From Granulosicoccus sp045106475 (GTDB taxonomy: Bacteria > Pseudomonadota > Gammaproteobacteria > Granulosicoccales > Granulosicoccaceae), in the NCBI GenBank assembly GCA_045106475.1, contig JBGCEO010000038.1:40577-104576 (forward strand): 64,000 nt of DNA. Direction: 5' to 3'. The notes beneath the pieces are model-generated. The model did no database searches and was not told the DNA's origin. It saw nothing but the letters and a program-made list of their open reading frames with translations. The position numbers were made by a program, and so were the translations under genes. Below, piece after piece: positions 17,569 through 26,628 of this stretch (within the stretch, counting starts at the first letter, position 1; every line of letters begins with the position of its first letter).

Positions 17569-18767
17569 ATTCCAGAGTTGATCTCAGTGTTGAGAGGCTG
17601 CTAGAGAGGTTTAATCAGAAGTACGGACGTTCAGACGAACCGTGCCGAGTATTCTTTGCGCCAGGACGTGTAAATCTAATAGGTGAATACACAGATTTCA
17701 CCGGAGGACTTGTTTTCCCTTGTGGGATCAAGCAAGGCACCTTGCTGATTATTCGACGATCATTCAATCATCAGTACCGTTTTGCCTCAACTAACTTTGA
17801 TTTGATGGCTCAACTGGAACAGGACGAAATCAATCAGACTTACGGAGATAACTGGATCAACTATCCACTGGGTGTACTTGATCAGTTTTCCAGAAGCGGT
17901 GTACCCATCAATGGCTTTGATTGTCTTTACTCGGGCAATGTGCCTAATGGTGCCGGTCTCAGTTCGTCTGCATCCATAGAAATCGTTACAGCTTATGCTT
18001 TGAATCAGCTCATGCAAACAGGGCTATCGTTAACCGAGCTCGTTCTGATAGCCCAAGCTGCAGAGAATGACTTTGTGGGTATGCAATGTGGCGTGATGGA
18101 TCAGTTTGCCGTAGCAATGTCCCAGCTGAACCACGCAATCAAGCTCAATTGCAGCACATTGGAGCACGAGCAAGTGCCGATGGATCTTCAAGAATATGCG
18201 CTCGTTGTCAGCAATACCAACCAACGACGTGAACTCAACGAGTCTGCTTACAACGATCGAGTAGCCGAATGTGCAAGAGCACTGGAATTGCTTCAACCAC
18301 TCATTGGTATAGACGAGCTGGGCCAACTATTGCCCGAGGCACTGGATCAACACGAAGCTGCATTCTCTGATGACCCGGTACCCTTGATGAGAGCACGTCA
18401 TATCTGCCAGGAGAACGCTCGAGTAAGAGCCGCAGTTCCAGCACTGCAAGCCGGCGACCTTACACGATTCGGTCAACTGATGAATGAATCACATGATTCG
18501 CTGCGCGACCTGTTTGAAGTGTCGAGCGAACCACTGAATCAACTGGTATCTCTGGCTCGTGAGCAAACCAATGTATTGGGAAGTCGACTCACCGGTGCAG
18601 GCTTTGGCGGATGCACTGTATCTTTAGTACCAAGTACGAACATAGAATCGTTCGAACGCTATGTTGGCAAAGCTTATACAGAAGCTACCGGCTTAACAGC
18701 TGACTTCTACACCATACACCCCGGAAACGGTGTGAGAGAAGTCTTCAATGGTGTAGTCAACCCATGA
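17565..18767 (+). CDS. galK: Galactokinase
   Basis: It phosphorylates galactose to galactose-1-phosphate with ATP. The GHMP-kinase signatures are present: PGRVNLIGEYTD (residues 33-44, the galactokinase mark), VPNGAGLSSSAS in the ATP-binding loop and GAGFGGCTVSLVP near the end. The length (400 aa) is normal. The start codon overlaps the alpha-galactosidase stop as ATGA, and its own stop overlaps galT in the same way, pointing to translational coupling. Confidence 0.96.
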   Translation: MNSRVDLSVERLLERFNQKYGRSDEPCRVFFAPGRVNLIGEYTDFTGGLVFPCGIKQGTLLIIRRSFNHQYRFASTNFDLMAQLEQDEINQTYGDNWINYPLGVLDQFSRSGVPINGFDCLYSGNVPNGAGLSSSASIEIVTAYALNQLMQTGLSLTELVLIAQAAENDFVGMQCGVMDQFAVAMSQLNHAIKLNCSTLEHEQVPMDLQEYALVVSNTNQRRELNESAYNDRVAECARALELLQPLIGIDELGQLLPEALDQHEAAFSDDPVPLMRARHICQENARVRAAVPALQAGDLTRFGQLMNESHDSLRDLFEVSSEPLNQLVSLAREQTNVLGSRLTGAGFGGCTVSLVPSTNIESFERYVGKAYTEATGLTADFYTIHPGNGVREVFNGVVNP

Positions 18768-19816
18768 GCGCTAACTGGCAACGCCGCTGGCAACCATTGC
18801 TGGATCAATGGGTCCTGATATCAGCCCGTTCTGCCGCGCGACCCTGGTCAGGTGCGATGGCCGCGCCAACCTACATCAACACTCCCTCACATGATCCGGA
18901 CTGTTACCTCTGCCCGCGAGTTGTTCGCGCCAACGGAACGGCCAACCCCGACTATCAAGGCGCATACGCGTTTGACAACGATTTTCCTTCCCTGTCTTTC
19001 GACGCGCCAGTCGAAGATACTGGTAAAAGCGCATCGATCCTGACACGCACTGCAGCTGCCCATGGACGATGCCGTGTTTTGTGCTGGTCAGAGGATCACA
19101 GTGCAACTCTGGCAAGCTTAAGTCTTCAACAAATGCAAGATGTAGCTCGTTTGTGGCAATCAGAATACCGCGAATTAAGTGCTCAAGCAGATATTGCCAA
19201 TGTACTAATTTTCGAAAACAAAGGTACTGAGATCGGGGTATCCAATCTTCACCCACACGGTCAAATTTACGCAACCGCTTTTGTTACCGACACTGCTTCA
19301 AGAATGCGATTGGCGCAAGCACGCTATGCAGAAGACAACGACGGTTTATGTTTGCTACAAAGCATGCGAGAAGATGCGCACACTCAATCTAAATTGATCG
19401 TAGAAACGGGGCAATATTTTTCGGTCATGGTACCGTTCGCCGCACGTTTTGCCTATGAGAGCTGGATTGTGCCGCATCGACATGTCAATTCTCTGATCGA
19501 TATGACTGATGAAGAGATAAATGAGCTAGCCGAACTGTACCAGCGTCAGGTCCATCGCTACGATCTTCTATTTCAGCGCTCCGCGCCCAATATCACACTG
19601 TTGCATAACGCACCTTGCGATACCGAAGGAAATGCACCTGAGCTGAACCGGCATTGGTGTTTTCATCTGGTGTTCCAACCACCGCTGCGTGATGCAACAA
19701 AACTGAAATTTCTGGCCGGCTTTGAATCGGGCTCTAATAATATTGTTAACCCGGTTCAACCGGAACAAGCAGCAGAGCAACTCCGCCAAATCGATACACA
19801 AAGGTGGCGGTCATGA
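18764..19816 (+). CDS. galT: Galactose-1-phosphate uridylyltransferase
   Basis: It swaps UMP between UDP-glucose and galactose-1-phosphate. The active-site HPHGQ motif is at residues 163-167, with the nucleophilic second histidine. CYLCP at 47-51 supplies metal ligands. ENKGTEIGVSNLHPHGQ is closely family-like. The length (350 aa) is normal. It is linked by ATGA overlaps to galK before and the beta-galactosidase after. The epimerase GalE needed to complete the cycle is not in the window and must be encoded elsewhere. Confidence 0.95.
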   Translation: MSANWQRRWQPLLDQWVLISARSAARPWSGAMAAPTYINTPSHDPDCYLCPRVVRANGTANPDYQGAYAFDNDFPSLSFDAPVEDTGKSASILTRTAAAHGRCRVLCWSEDHSATLASLSLQQMQDVARLWQSEYRELSAQADIANVLIFENKGTEIGVSNLHPHGQIYATAFVTDTASRMRLAQARYAEDNDGLCLLQSMREDAHTQSKLIVETGQYFSVMVPFAARFAYESWIVPHRHVNSLIDMTDEEINELAELYQRQVHRYDLLFQRSAPNITLLHNAPCDTEGNAPELNRHWCFHLVFQPPLRDATKLKFLAGFESGSNNIVNPVQPEQAAEQLRQIDTQRWRS

Positions 19817-21852
19817 AAACAGGTGTTTGCTACTACCCGGAACATTGGCCGGAAGAACGATGGACTCAGGATGCCGCGCAAATGCGCGAACTTGGCATCA
19901 GTATTGTCAGGATAGGTGAGTTTGCCTGGAGCCGCTTGGAAAGTGCTGAAGGTACACTGCAATTCGATTGGTTGCAGCGCGCCATTGACACATTGCATGC
20001 AGAAGGATTGTCAGTGGTTATGGGAACACCAACGGCTACTCCGCCGCGTTGGATGCTCGACAAGTACCCTGAGATGCTGGCATTGGATGAACACGGAAAA
20101 ACCCGCGATTTCGGTTCCCGACGACATTACTGTTTTTCTTATTATCCCTACATAGAAGAATGCCGCCGAATCGTAACGGCGCTGGCACAGGAATTTGGTC
20201 AACACCCGGGCATAGTGGCCTGGCAGACCGATAATGAATACGGCTGCCACAGCACTAGCGTCAGTTATTCTCAGCACGCACTAGTGGCATTTAGACAGTG
20301 GTGCGAGAAACGCTACACATCTATCGATTCACTTAATCATGCATGGGGTAATGTCTTCTGGAGTATGGAATACGACAACTTCGATCAGATTGGCTTACCC
20401 GTAGGAACCGTTACCGAGAGTAACCCTGCCCACCAGCTGGCGTTCTGGCGTTTTTCATCCCATCAGATAAAACAATTCAACAATGCTCAGGTAGAAATCC
20501 TGCGTAAACTCTCACCAGGTCGTGACATTCTGCACAACTTCATGGGCAATTTTGTTGAGTTCGATCATCATGATGTGTCTACAGATCTTGATATTGCCAC
20601 TTGGGACAACTACCCGCTAGGCTTTTTAACACGTGACAACACTGATCCTTCAGATCAGAGACTTTTTCTAAGAACGGGGCACCCGGATGGCTCTGCGTTT
20701 CATCATGACCTTTACCGGGGATGTTGTAATGGGCGATGGTGGGTGATGGAACAACAACCGGGGCCGGTCAACTGGGCACCCTACAATCCATCCCCACTTC
20801 CGGGCATGGTTCGTTTATGGGGGTGGGAGGCCTTTGCACATGGTGCTGAGGTAATGAGCTACTTTCGCTGGAGGCAAGCACCGTTTGCTCAGGAACAAAC
20901 CCACACCGGCCTGCTTCTTTCGAACGCGCAACATGATGTAGCCGCAGGGGAAGTCAAGCAGTTGAATGAAGAGCTTCAACGACTGCAATTGCCGGATAAC
21001 TCAACCTATTCACACAGCAATAGCACTCAGGGGTCACATACCGTTCAGGCACAGGTTGCTATTGTGTTCAGCTATGCAGGTAATGCGATTCAGGATATTC
21101 AGCTTCCCGGTGGTGACACCTATAGCCCTTTGAATTTCTGTCAGAGAGTGTACGGTGCTTGTAGACAGTGGGGTATAAACGTAGACATTGTTTCAAGCGA
21201 TGCGGTACTGGACAACTATCGCCTGATCATCCTATGTAATAGCACGGAAGATGATTCGGCATTTGCAAAAAAGCTTAAAGCGAGGCAACAAGATGCCAAC
21301 ACCACAATCGTTCTTTTCCCCGGTACTGGTAGCCGTAGCCAGGAATATGGTTCGCCAGCATCCCTGCCACCAGGGGCGTTCCAGAGTCTCATACCTCTGA
21401 AAGTGATTAGAACTGAGTCGTTACCCGAATCCGAACGGTTAGCAGCGAGCAATGGTTCAACCACCTGGCAATGCATGCAATGGCGAGAACGAATCGATAG
21501 TCAGATAGAACCTATTGCAGATTTTCAAGATGGTTGGGGATTCCACTATGCCAGCGACAACGTGCACTACATCAACGCAATACCGGAACAATCCGATCTT
21601 ATTCGTATAATTGGTGACCTTCTGGCACAGAGCGGCCTAGAAGCGCGAGATCTAGGACCCTTTGTGCGTACCCAGCAAATAGGCAGTTATCGACTCGCTT
21701 TTAATTTTGGACCAGAACCTGTCGACCTTGTTCAGCATCTTGGCGACACTTTCGACATCAATCACCGTACTCCCATTATCATTGGATCAAACCTACTGCA
21801 CCAAGCAGAGCTCGCGCTTTGGATCGTGCAGAATCAGGAGGCTCAGTGGTAA
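19813..21852 (+). CDS. Beta-galactosidase, glycoside hydrolase family 42
   Basis: This 679-aa enzyme cleaves beta-galactosides in the cytoplasm. It begins with GVCYYPEHWPEERW, typical of GH42. The acid/base glutamate is in WQTDNEYG (near residue 141) and the nucleophile is in WWVMEQQPGPVNW (near 312). After the barrel come a trimerisation-like domain (about 390-600) and a short beta domain. The ATG at 19813 makes a four-base overlap with galT, like the other junctions, and is preferred over an in-frame GTG at 19804. It gives the operon access to beta- as well as alpha-linked galactose. Confidence 0.94.
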   Translation: MKTGVCYYPEHWPEERWTQDAAQMRELGISIVRIGEFAWSRLESAEGTLQFDWLQRAIDTLHAEGLSVVMGTPTATPPRWMLDKYPEMLALDEHGKTRDFGSRRHYCFSYYPYIEECRRIVTALAQEFGQHPGIVAWQTDNEYGCHSTSVSYSQHALVAFRQWCEKRYTSIDSLNHAWGNVFWSMEYDNFDQIGLPVGTVTESNPAHQLAFWRFSSHQIKQFNNAQVEILRKLSPGRDILHNFMGNFVEFDHHDVSTDLDIATWDNYPLGFLTRDNTDPSDQRLFLRTGHPDGSAFHHDLYRGCCNGRWWVMEQQPGPVNWAPYNPSPLPGMVRLWGWEAFAHGAEVMSYFRWRQAPFAQEQTHTGLLLSNAQHDVAAGEVKQLNEELQRLQLPDNSTYSHSNSTQGSHTVQAQVAIVFSYAGNAIQDIQLPGGDTYSPLNFCQRVYGACRQWGINVDIVSSDAVLDNYRLIILCNSTEDDSAFAKKLKARQQDANTTIVLFPGTGSRSQEYGSPASLPPGAFQSLIPLKVIRTESLPESERLAASNGSTTWQCMQWRERIDSQIEPIADFQDGWGFHYASDNVHYINAIPEQSDLIRIIGDLLAQSGLEARDLGPFVRTQQIGSYRLAFNFGPEPVDLVQHLGDTFDINHRTPIIIGSNLLHQAELALWIVQNQEAQW

Positions 21853-21884
21853 CTTGGAAAAAGAGTTGTTCATTATGGGTGAGT

Positions 21885-21950
21885 CCGGACATAGGTCCGG
21901 CCAATTCACTCCGATCCAATCAGGATCAAGGGTGCCGGCAGATACCCTCA
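21885..21950 (+). repeat. Cluster of short stem-loops after the beta-galactosidase gene
   Basis: The 187-bp spacer before the sugar-binding protein gene holds CCGGAC-ATAG-GTCCGG (21885-21900), GATCC-AATCA-GGATC (21913-21927) and a weaker AGGGT/ACCCT pair (about 21929-21947). None is followed by a T-run, so they look more like RNA processing or stabilising structures than a terminator. No promoter stands out between them and the next gene. Confidence 0.4.
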
Positions 21951-22039
21951 ACCGTTACTGCCAACCTGATGAGCTCGTGCAAAGACGATTCATCATTCTT
22001 TACATAATCAAGCCACTTTTGGAGAAAAAGAGAAAACGT

Positions 22040-23275
22040 ATGTTCACTTCAATTAAAAAATCAGCTGCAGCTCTGGCTATTGCCGGTCTGATCAGCGCCC
22101 CAGCTATGGCGGGGGACTTGGTCATTAATTTCGATGATCCAAACCCCGGCCCTAAAGAAGGATTTGAAACTGCGGTTGAAAAATTCAAAGCAGCTAATCC
22201 CGACATCAATGTGATTGTAAACATCACAGATCGTGAAGCACACAAAACAGCGATTCGTAACTTTCTGAGTGCAGAAGCTCCAGATGTAACTTCCTGGTAC
22301 CCGGGTAATCGTATGGCTCCTTTCGTCAACGCAGGACAATTTGAAGATGTATCTGATCTGTGGGAGTCAGAAGGCTTCCATGATTCATTGGCATCTACAA
22401 AGTCTGCTATGACAATCGATGACAAGCAATGGGGTGTTCCTTACACATACTATCAATGGGGCATCTACTATCGCAGCGATGTATTCGCAGCTCAGGGCAT
22501 CGAAGTCCCCGCTACCTGGGACGAACTATTAGCAGCATCAGCAAAGCTCAAAGAAGCGGGTATCGCACCATTCACAATCGGTACCAAATTCCTGTGGACA
22601 GCCGCCGGTGTTTTCGACTACCTGAACCTGCGTACCAACGGTTACGATGTTCACAACGATCTGACTGCTGGCAAGATCAAATACAGTGATCCACGCATCG
22701 TTGATGTTTTTGAAAAATGGAAGCAACTGGTTGAGCCAGGTTACTTCATAGAAAATCATGCGACTATGAGTTGGCAAGACGCATTGGCACCTTTCGTAAA
22801 AGGCGAAGCTGCAATGTACGTCATGGGTAATTTTGCAGTCGATGCTATGCGAACAGCTGGCCTGACTGATGATCAAATCGATTACTTCCCTTTCCCCGAA
22901 ATTACTCCGGGAGTTGCTCGTGCAGAAGAAGCACCAACAGATGCTTTCTTTATTCCAGCCAAAGCAAAGAACAAAGAAGATGCTCGTAAATTCCTCGCAT
23001 TTATTGCACAACCTGATGTACAAACCGAATGGAACAAGACCATTGGTCAGTTACCAATCAACAAAAATGCATCGGTAGGTGATGACAAGTTCATTCAAAA
23101 AGGATTTGAAACAGTCAGCACAGCGAATGGCCTGGCCCAGTTCTATGATCGAGATGCGCCGGCAGAGATGGCAAAGGCTGGCATGGAAGGCTTTCAAGAG
23201 TTCATGATAAAGCCTGAGCGTATGGATAACATCCTGAAGCGTCTGGACAAAATCCAGGCTCGTGTTTACAAATAA
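22040..23275 (+). CDS. ABC sugar transporter, extracellular solute-binding protein (CUT1)
   Basis: The 411-aa periplasmic protein begins with a signal peptide (KKSAAALAIAGLISAPAMA, cleavage before GD near residue 25). The mature part is a family 1 binding protein: GFETAVEKFKAANPDINV, WGVPYTYYQWGIYYRSDVF, PATWDELLAA and GEAAMYVMGNF. It should capture a galactoside, given its position after the two galactosidases. ATG 22040 is fixed by the signal peptide; GGAG lies 15 bases upstream and AGAG closer. A strongly structured 198-bp spacer follows before the permeases. Confidence 0.93.
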   Translation: MFTSIKKSAAALAIAGLISAPAMAGDLVINFDDPNPGPKEGFETAVEKFKAANPDINVIVNITDREAHKTAIRNFLSAEAPDVTSWYPGNRMAPFVNAGQFEDVSDLWESEGFHDSLASTKSAMTIDDKQWGVPYTYYQWGIYYRSDVFAAQGIEVPATWDELLAASAKLKEAGIAPFTIGTKFLWTAAGVFDYLNLRTNGYDVHNDLTAGKIKYSDPRIVDVFEKWKQLVEPGYFIENHATMSWQDALAPFVKGEAAMYVMGNFAVDAMRTAGLTDDQIDYFPFPEITPGVARAEEAPTDAFFIPAKAKNKEDARKFLAFIAQPDVQTEWNKTIGQLPINKNASVGDDKFIQKGFETVSTANGLAQFYDRDAPAEMAKAGMEGFQEFMIKPERMDNILKRLDKIQARVYK

Positions 23276-23333
23276 TGCGTCAGTTCGCACAGTAGTTAGT
23301 TAGGTAGTAATGCAGTAACTTTTGTAACAACGA

Positions 23334-23445
23334 ATAGGGACTGGGCAGCAAGAGTAGGAGATGCAGCGCTTGCATCTCGTTGAGATTTTATCTGTCAAGG
23401 TTGGCAGATTCGATAAAGTTCTCTTGCCAATGCCCGGTTCCCTAT
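23334..23445 (+). repeat. Long structured RNA element between binding-protein and permease genes
   Basis: The outer arms ATAGGGA (23334-23340) and TCCCTAT (23439-23445) pair, then the inner arms GCAAGAG (23348-23354) and CTCTTGC (23421-23427). Inside them is a local 8-bp hairpin, GAGATGCA-GCGCT-TGCATCTC (23358-23378). The result is a branched stem over 112 bases. There is no T-run after the outer stem. In E. coli a structured intergenic repeat between malE and malF protects the upstream mRNA and lowers downstream expression. The same role is inferred here. Confidence 0.55.
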
Positions 23446-23473
23446 CGTCAATCACCACTGAGGAAAATCGACT

Positions 23474-24406
23474 ATGACAACCGCAGGAGGAAGCGCCGCA
23501 GCGCTAAACAACCAGGGTGACCAGCGAGGCTGGTTTCACCGAAACAGAATAAAACTTGCTCCGTGGCTATTTCTACTACCAGGCTTGTTGTTCTTTTTTA
23601 TTTACGTCATCGCGCCGATATTCCAATCGATCTGGATATCATTTTACGAATGGAATGGTTTGGGGGCAAAGCAGTGGGTTGGCATGGCCAACTATATCGA
23701 GTTAATGGACGATGACCGCTTCTACACTTCACTGATTAACAACGCATGGTGGCTTGTGCTGTATATGCTGGCTGTACCAGCAGGCCTAGCGATAGCACTG
23801 TTTTTAAATCAGACGGTAACGGGTATCAGGTTGTATAAATCCCTGTTCTTTTTTCCATTTGTTATCAGTCAAGTTGTTGTTGGTTTGATTTTCACATGGT
23901 TCTACAACCCGGACTTTGGCATTGTAGGCATCGTATGGGAATTTTTTGGTGCTAAACCTCCTGCAATTCTTGCAGACGAGGATCTTGTAACTTTCGGTAT
24001 CATTTTCGCTGGCCTCTGGCCACAGATTGCCTATTGCATGATTCTGTATCTCACCGGCCTAAACAATGTCTCTCCAGATCAAGTCGAAGCAGGCAGACTA
24101 GACAATGCAAAAGGTTGGAAAATGCTCTGGTTTGTTATTCTTCCACAACTCAAACCTGCCACTTTTATTGCCGTCGTGGTAACGGTAATCGGTGCCCTGC
24201 GTTCATTCGATTTAATCGCCATCATGACAGGTGGTGGCCCGTATGGATCATCCAACGTGCTGGCCTACTATATGTTCGAAACCGCACTCTCCGAATATGG
24301 ATTTCGCTACGGCTACGGTTCAGCCATAGCAACCGTGCTGTTTCTGATCATGTTGGTTTACATCAGTTTCTTCTTATGGCGTATGTATCAGGACGAGAGA
24401 GGCTAA
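23474..24406 (+). CDS. ABC sugar transporter permease, MalF type
   Basis: This 310-aa inner-membrane protein has six predicted transmembrane segments (first at about 31-51: LAPWLFLLPGLLFFFIYVIAP). The cytoplasmic EAA loop near the C-terminal third reads VEAGRLDNAKGWKMLWFVILPQLKP, which docks the ATPase. It forms the channel with the next gene product. The upstream N-terminal residues are hydrophilic and glycine-rich. It is separated from the second permease by 4 bp. Confidence 0.92.
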   Translation: MTTAGGSAAALNNQGDQRGWFHRNRIKLAPWLFLLPGLLFFFIYVIAPIFQSIWISFYEWNGLGAKQWVGMANYIELMDDDRFYTSLINNAWWLVLYMLAVPAGLAIALFLNQTVTGIRLYKSLFFFPFVISQVVVGLIFTWFYNPDFGIVGIVWEFFGAKPPAILADEDLVTFGIIFAGLWPQIAYCMILYLTGLNNVSPDQVEAGRLDNAKGWKMLWFVILPQLKPATFIAVVVTVIGALRSFDLIAIMTGGGPYGSSNVLAYYMFETALSEYGFRYGYGSAIATVLFLIMLVYISFFLWRMYQDERG

Positions 24407-24410
24407 AAAC

Positions 24411-25262
24411 ATGTTTCCAAAACCCATTGAGAAATCCAGTGCAGGCGTTCGTACTGGTTACCAGATCGTTTTACCGATAGCACTGTTTCTTTGGCTGCTG
24501 CCACTGTTGGCTATATTTCTAACCTCGATTCGCCCTGCAGCAGATATAAATGCCGGTAATATATTCGGGATACCGTCTGATTTCTTGCTGGTAGAAAACT
24601 ACCTGGCGGTTTTTCAGCAATCCAAAGCTGGCGTCTACCTCTGGAATTCAGTACGTATCACTGTGCCAACGGTCATTCTGGCGGTAGGTTTATCATGCCT
24701 CACGGGGTACGCACTGTCGGTTTATAGATTCAAGTGGGCTATACCTCTATTCTTCGTGTTTGTGGCCGGCAATTTCGTACCGTTTCAGATACTCATGGTT
24801 CCGGTTCGTGATTTGTCTGTTAACACAGGACTCTATGACACCGTTACCGGGCTTGTGCTATTCCACGCTGCATTCCAGCTGGGTTTCTGTACACTTTTCA
24901 TGCGCAACTTCATCAAGGCACTACCTCATGAACTTATTGAGTCTGCAAGAATTGATGGAGTGGGTGAATTCAAGATTTTCTGGTACCTTGTGCTGCCACT
25001 TGTAAAGCCCGCAATCGCTGCACTGTCGGTACTGATTTTTACCTTCATCTGGAACGATTTCTTCTGGGCGACCGTACTAATTCAAGGTGATCATGCACTC
25101 CCTATCACTGCAGGCGTTCGTGCCCTGAACGGTCAGTTTGTCAGCCAATGGCACTTAGTCTCTGCAGCCTCGCTACTCGCGGCCGTGCCGCCGGTGTTAA
25201 TGTTCTTCGCTATGCAAAAGCACTTCATCGCCGGCCTCACTCTGGGCGCGACCAAAGGTTGA
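24411..25262 (+). CDS. ABC sugar transporter permease, MalG type
   Basis: The 283-aa inner-membrane protein has about six transmembrane segments and the EAA loop HELIESARIDGVGEFKIFWYLVLPLVKPA. The ending HFIAGLTLGATKG is the standard tail of CUT1 MalG-type permeases. It pairs with the preceding permease. No ATPase gene follows; the only MalK-type ATPase in the window lies beyond the IclR gene. A strong terminator follows at 25290. Confidence 0.93.
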   Translation: MFPKPIEKSSAGVRTGYQIVLPIALFLWLLPLLAIFLTSIRPAADINAGNIFGIPSDFLLVENYLAVFQQSKAGVYLWNSVRITVPTVILAVGLSCLTGYALSVYRFKWAIPLFFVFVAGNFVPFQILMVPVRDLSVNTGLYDTVTGLVLFHAAFQLGFCTLFMRNFIKALPHELIESARIDGVGEFKIFWYLVLPLVKPAIAALSVLIFTFIWNDFFWATVLIQGDHALPITAGVRALNGQFVSQWHLVSAASLLAAVPPVLMFFAMQKHFIAGLTLGATKG

Positions 25263-25289
25263 TTGATTAGATTGTTGCACTGTTTTGAA

Positions 25290-25314
25290 GGGGCTCTTAA
25301 TGAGCCCCTTTTTT
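25290..25314 (+). terminator. Intrinsic terminator of the galactoside/ABC operon
   Basis: A perfect 7-bp stem GGGGCTC / GAGCCCC with a 5-base loop is followed by six T residues. It lies 28 bp after the last permease codon. It closes the transcription unit that starts near 15.3 kb. Confidence 0.95.
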
Positions 25315-25366
25315 GTTGTTAGTATGACCACTAACCTAAACCAGACTGTCTCTGCAGTTAGCCCCA

Positions 25367-26482
25367 TTGAAGACGTTTTTTAATAAAAAACTGGTCGAGT
25401 CCATCGCTGGCGAAGTCAGTGCAGCCAACCCCCTGTTCAATGCCAAGCCATTCATTTCCCAGGCCGGTAATGGACTAACCAAACTGGAATTAAAAGCTCG
25501 ATCTCATCATATTGCTCATGCACTAGCCGACAACCTACCCGGTAACTTTGAGGAAGCAGCCACAGCTCTACTTGAAGCTATGAAAAAGTCAGAGCATTCG
25601 ATCAAGTTAAGTCAGTCCGGAGGACTGGAAGGCATGGGTGGATTTCGTTATCTGCCATTCCTGGATTTTGTGGAGCTATACGGCTTAGAACATGCGAAAT
25701 TCTCACTAAAAACACTTGAGCAGATGACCCGCTTCTTTAGTGCGGAGTTTGCAATACGCCCTTTTATAATTCAATCACCGAAGCTTGCCCTTAGCTTTGT
25801 TACTCATTGGTCAAAACATTCTGATTGGCAAATAAGGCGGCTTGCCTCTGAAGGTACTCGACCTCGACTGCCCTGGGGTAGACAATTACCGGAATTCGTT
25901 CGCGATCCTTCGCCTATCTTGACGGTGTTAGATCGTTTGTACACCGACAACAATCTAATTGTGCGTCGATCAGTTGCAAACAGTCTGAACGATATTGCAA
26001 AGGATCACCCAGATCTTGCAGCAGCTACAGCGAGCAAATGGATCGAACACCCATCAGCCGCTGCTCAGTGGACTGCAAAGCATGGGATGAGAACACTGAT
26101 CAAGCAAGGCCATCCGCAAGCTCTGGCTGCACTAGGGTTTAAACTTGATCCAAAGATCAGGATCTCAAACTTTTCTGCTGCACCTTCAGAGCTTGCAATT
26201 GGAGGACGATTGGATTTCAAGTTCACCGTGACTTCTCGTGAAAAAAACCCGGTCAAGCTGGTTGTGGATTTTGCACTTGAACGAGTTCTTGCCAATGGCA
26301 GGACTGCGCGCAAAGTGTTCAAATTGAAGAGTCTAGAGCTGGAACCAAACAAAAGTGTCACATTGAACAAATATATGGACTTAATACAACGCAGTACTCG
26401 GACCTACTATCCTGGTGAACATGCGATTGATATATTGGTCAATGGTGAGTCAAAGAAGACACATAGATTTATAGTTGTATAG
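25367..26482 (+). CDS. DNA alkylation repair protein, AlkD-like HEAT repeats
   Basis: This 371-aa all-helical protein resembles the COG4335 DNA alkylation repair family: FFNKKLVESIAGEV, FLDFVELYGLEH, AIRPFI, WSKHSDWQIRRLASEGTRPRLPWG and VRRSVANSLNDIAKDHPD. Relatives of AlkC/AlkD remove positively charged alkylated bases. The catalytic residues were not verified here. An extra beta-rich C-terminal part (about 265-371) is present. The frame opens at a TTG (25367) with no ribosome site. An ATG at 25324 in another frame reads into the same family N-terminus if one C of the CCCC run at 25362-25365 is dropped, so a frame break is possible. Confidence 0.78.
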   Translation: MKTFFNKKLVESIAGEVSAANPLFNAKPFISQAGNGLTKLELKARSHHIAHALADNLPGNFEEAATALLEAMKKSEHSIKLSQSGGLEGMGGFRYLPFLDFVELYGLEHAKFSLKTLEQMTRFFSAEFAIRPFIIQSPKLALSFVTHWSKHSDWQIRRLASEGTRPRLPWGRQLPEFVRDPSPILTVLDRLYTDNNLIVRRSVANSLNDIAKDHPDLAAATASKWIEHPSAAAQWTAKHGMRTLIKQGHPQALAALGFKLDPKIRISNFSAAPSELAIGGRLDFKFTVTSREKNPVKLVVDFALERVLANGRTARKVFKLKSLELEPNKSVTLNKYMDLIQRSTRTYYPGEHAIDILVNGESKKTHRFIVV

Positions 26483-26578
26483 CGCTTCAACACTCAAGCA
26501 ACAAACTGTGAAACGCCTTGTACTGAAATAAAAACTCTTATGATCTCAGAGCTCATTCTTTACATAAAATAGATCGCA

Positions 26579-26599
26579 GCTGACTCAACGAGAGTCAGC
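26579..26599. terminator. Candidate bidirectional terminator between convergent genes
   Basis: An 8-bp stem GCTGACTC / GAGTCAGC has a 5-base loop and lies between the ends of two convergent genes. The flanking sequence is AT-rich on both sides but lacks a long T-run (minus strand: TATTTTATG about 10 bases on). Efficiency is uncertain. Confidence 0.5.
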
Positions 26600-26628
26600 C
26601 ATGAATATTATTTGAAGGAATCTGGACT

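Noticed and set aside
22869..23078. Frames inside the sugar-binding protein gene on both strands
   Set aside because: Shadow frames of a well-supported gene.
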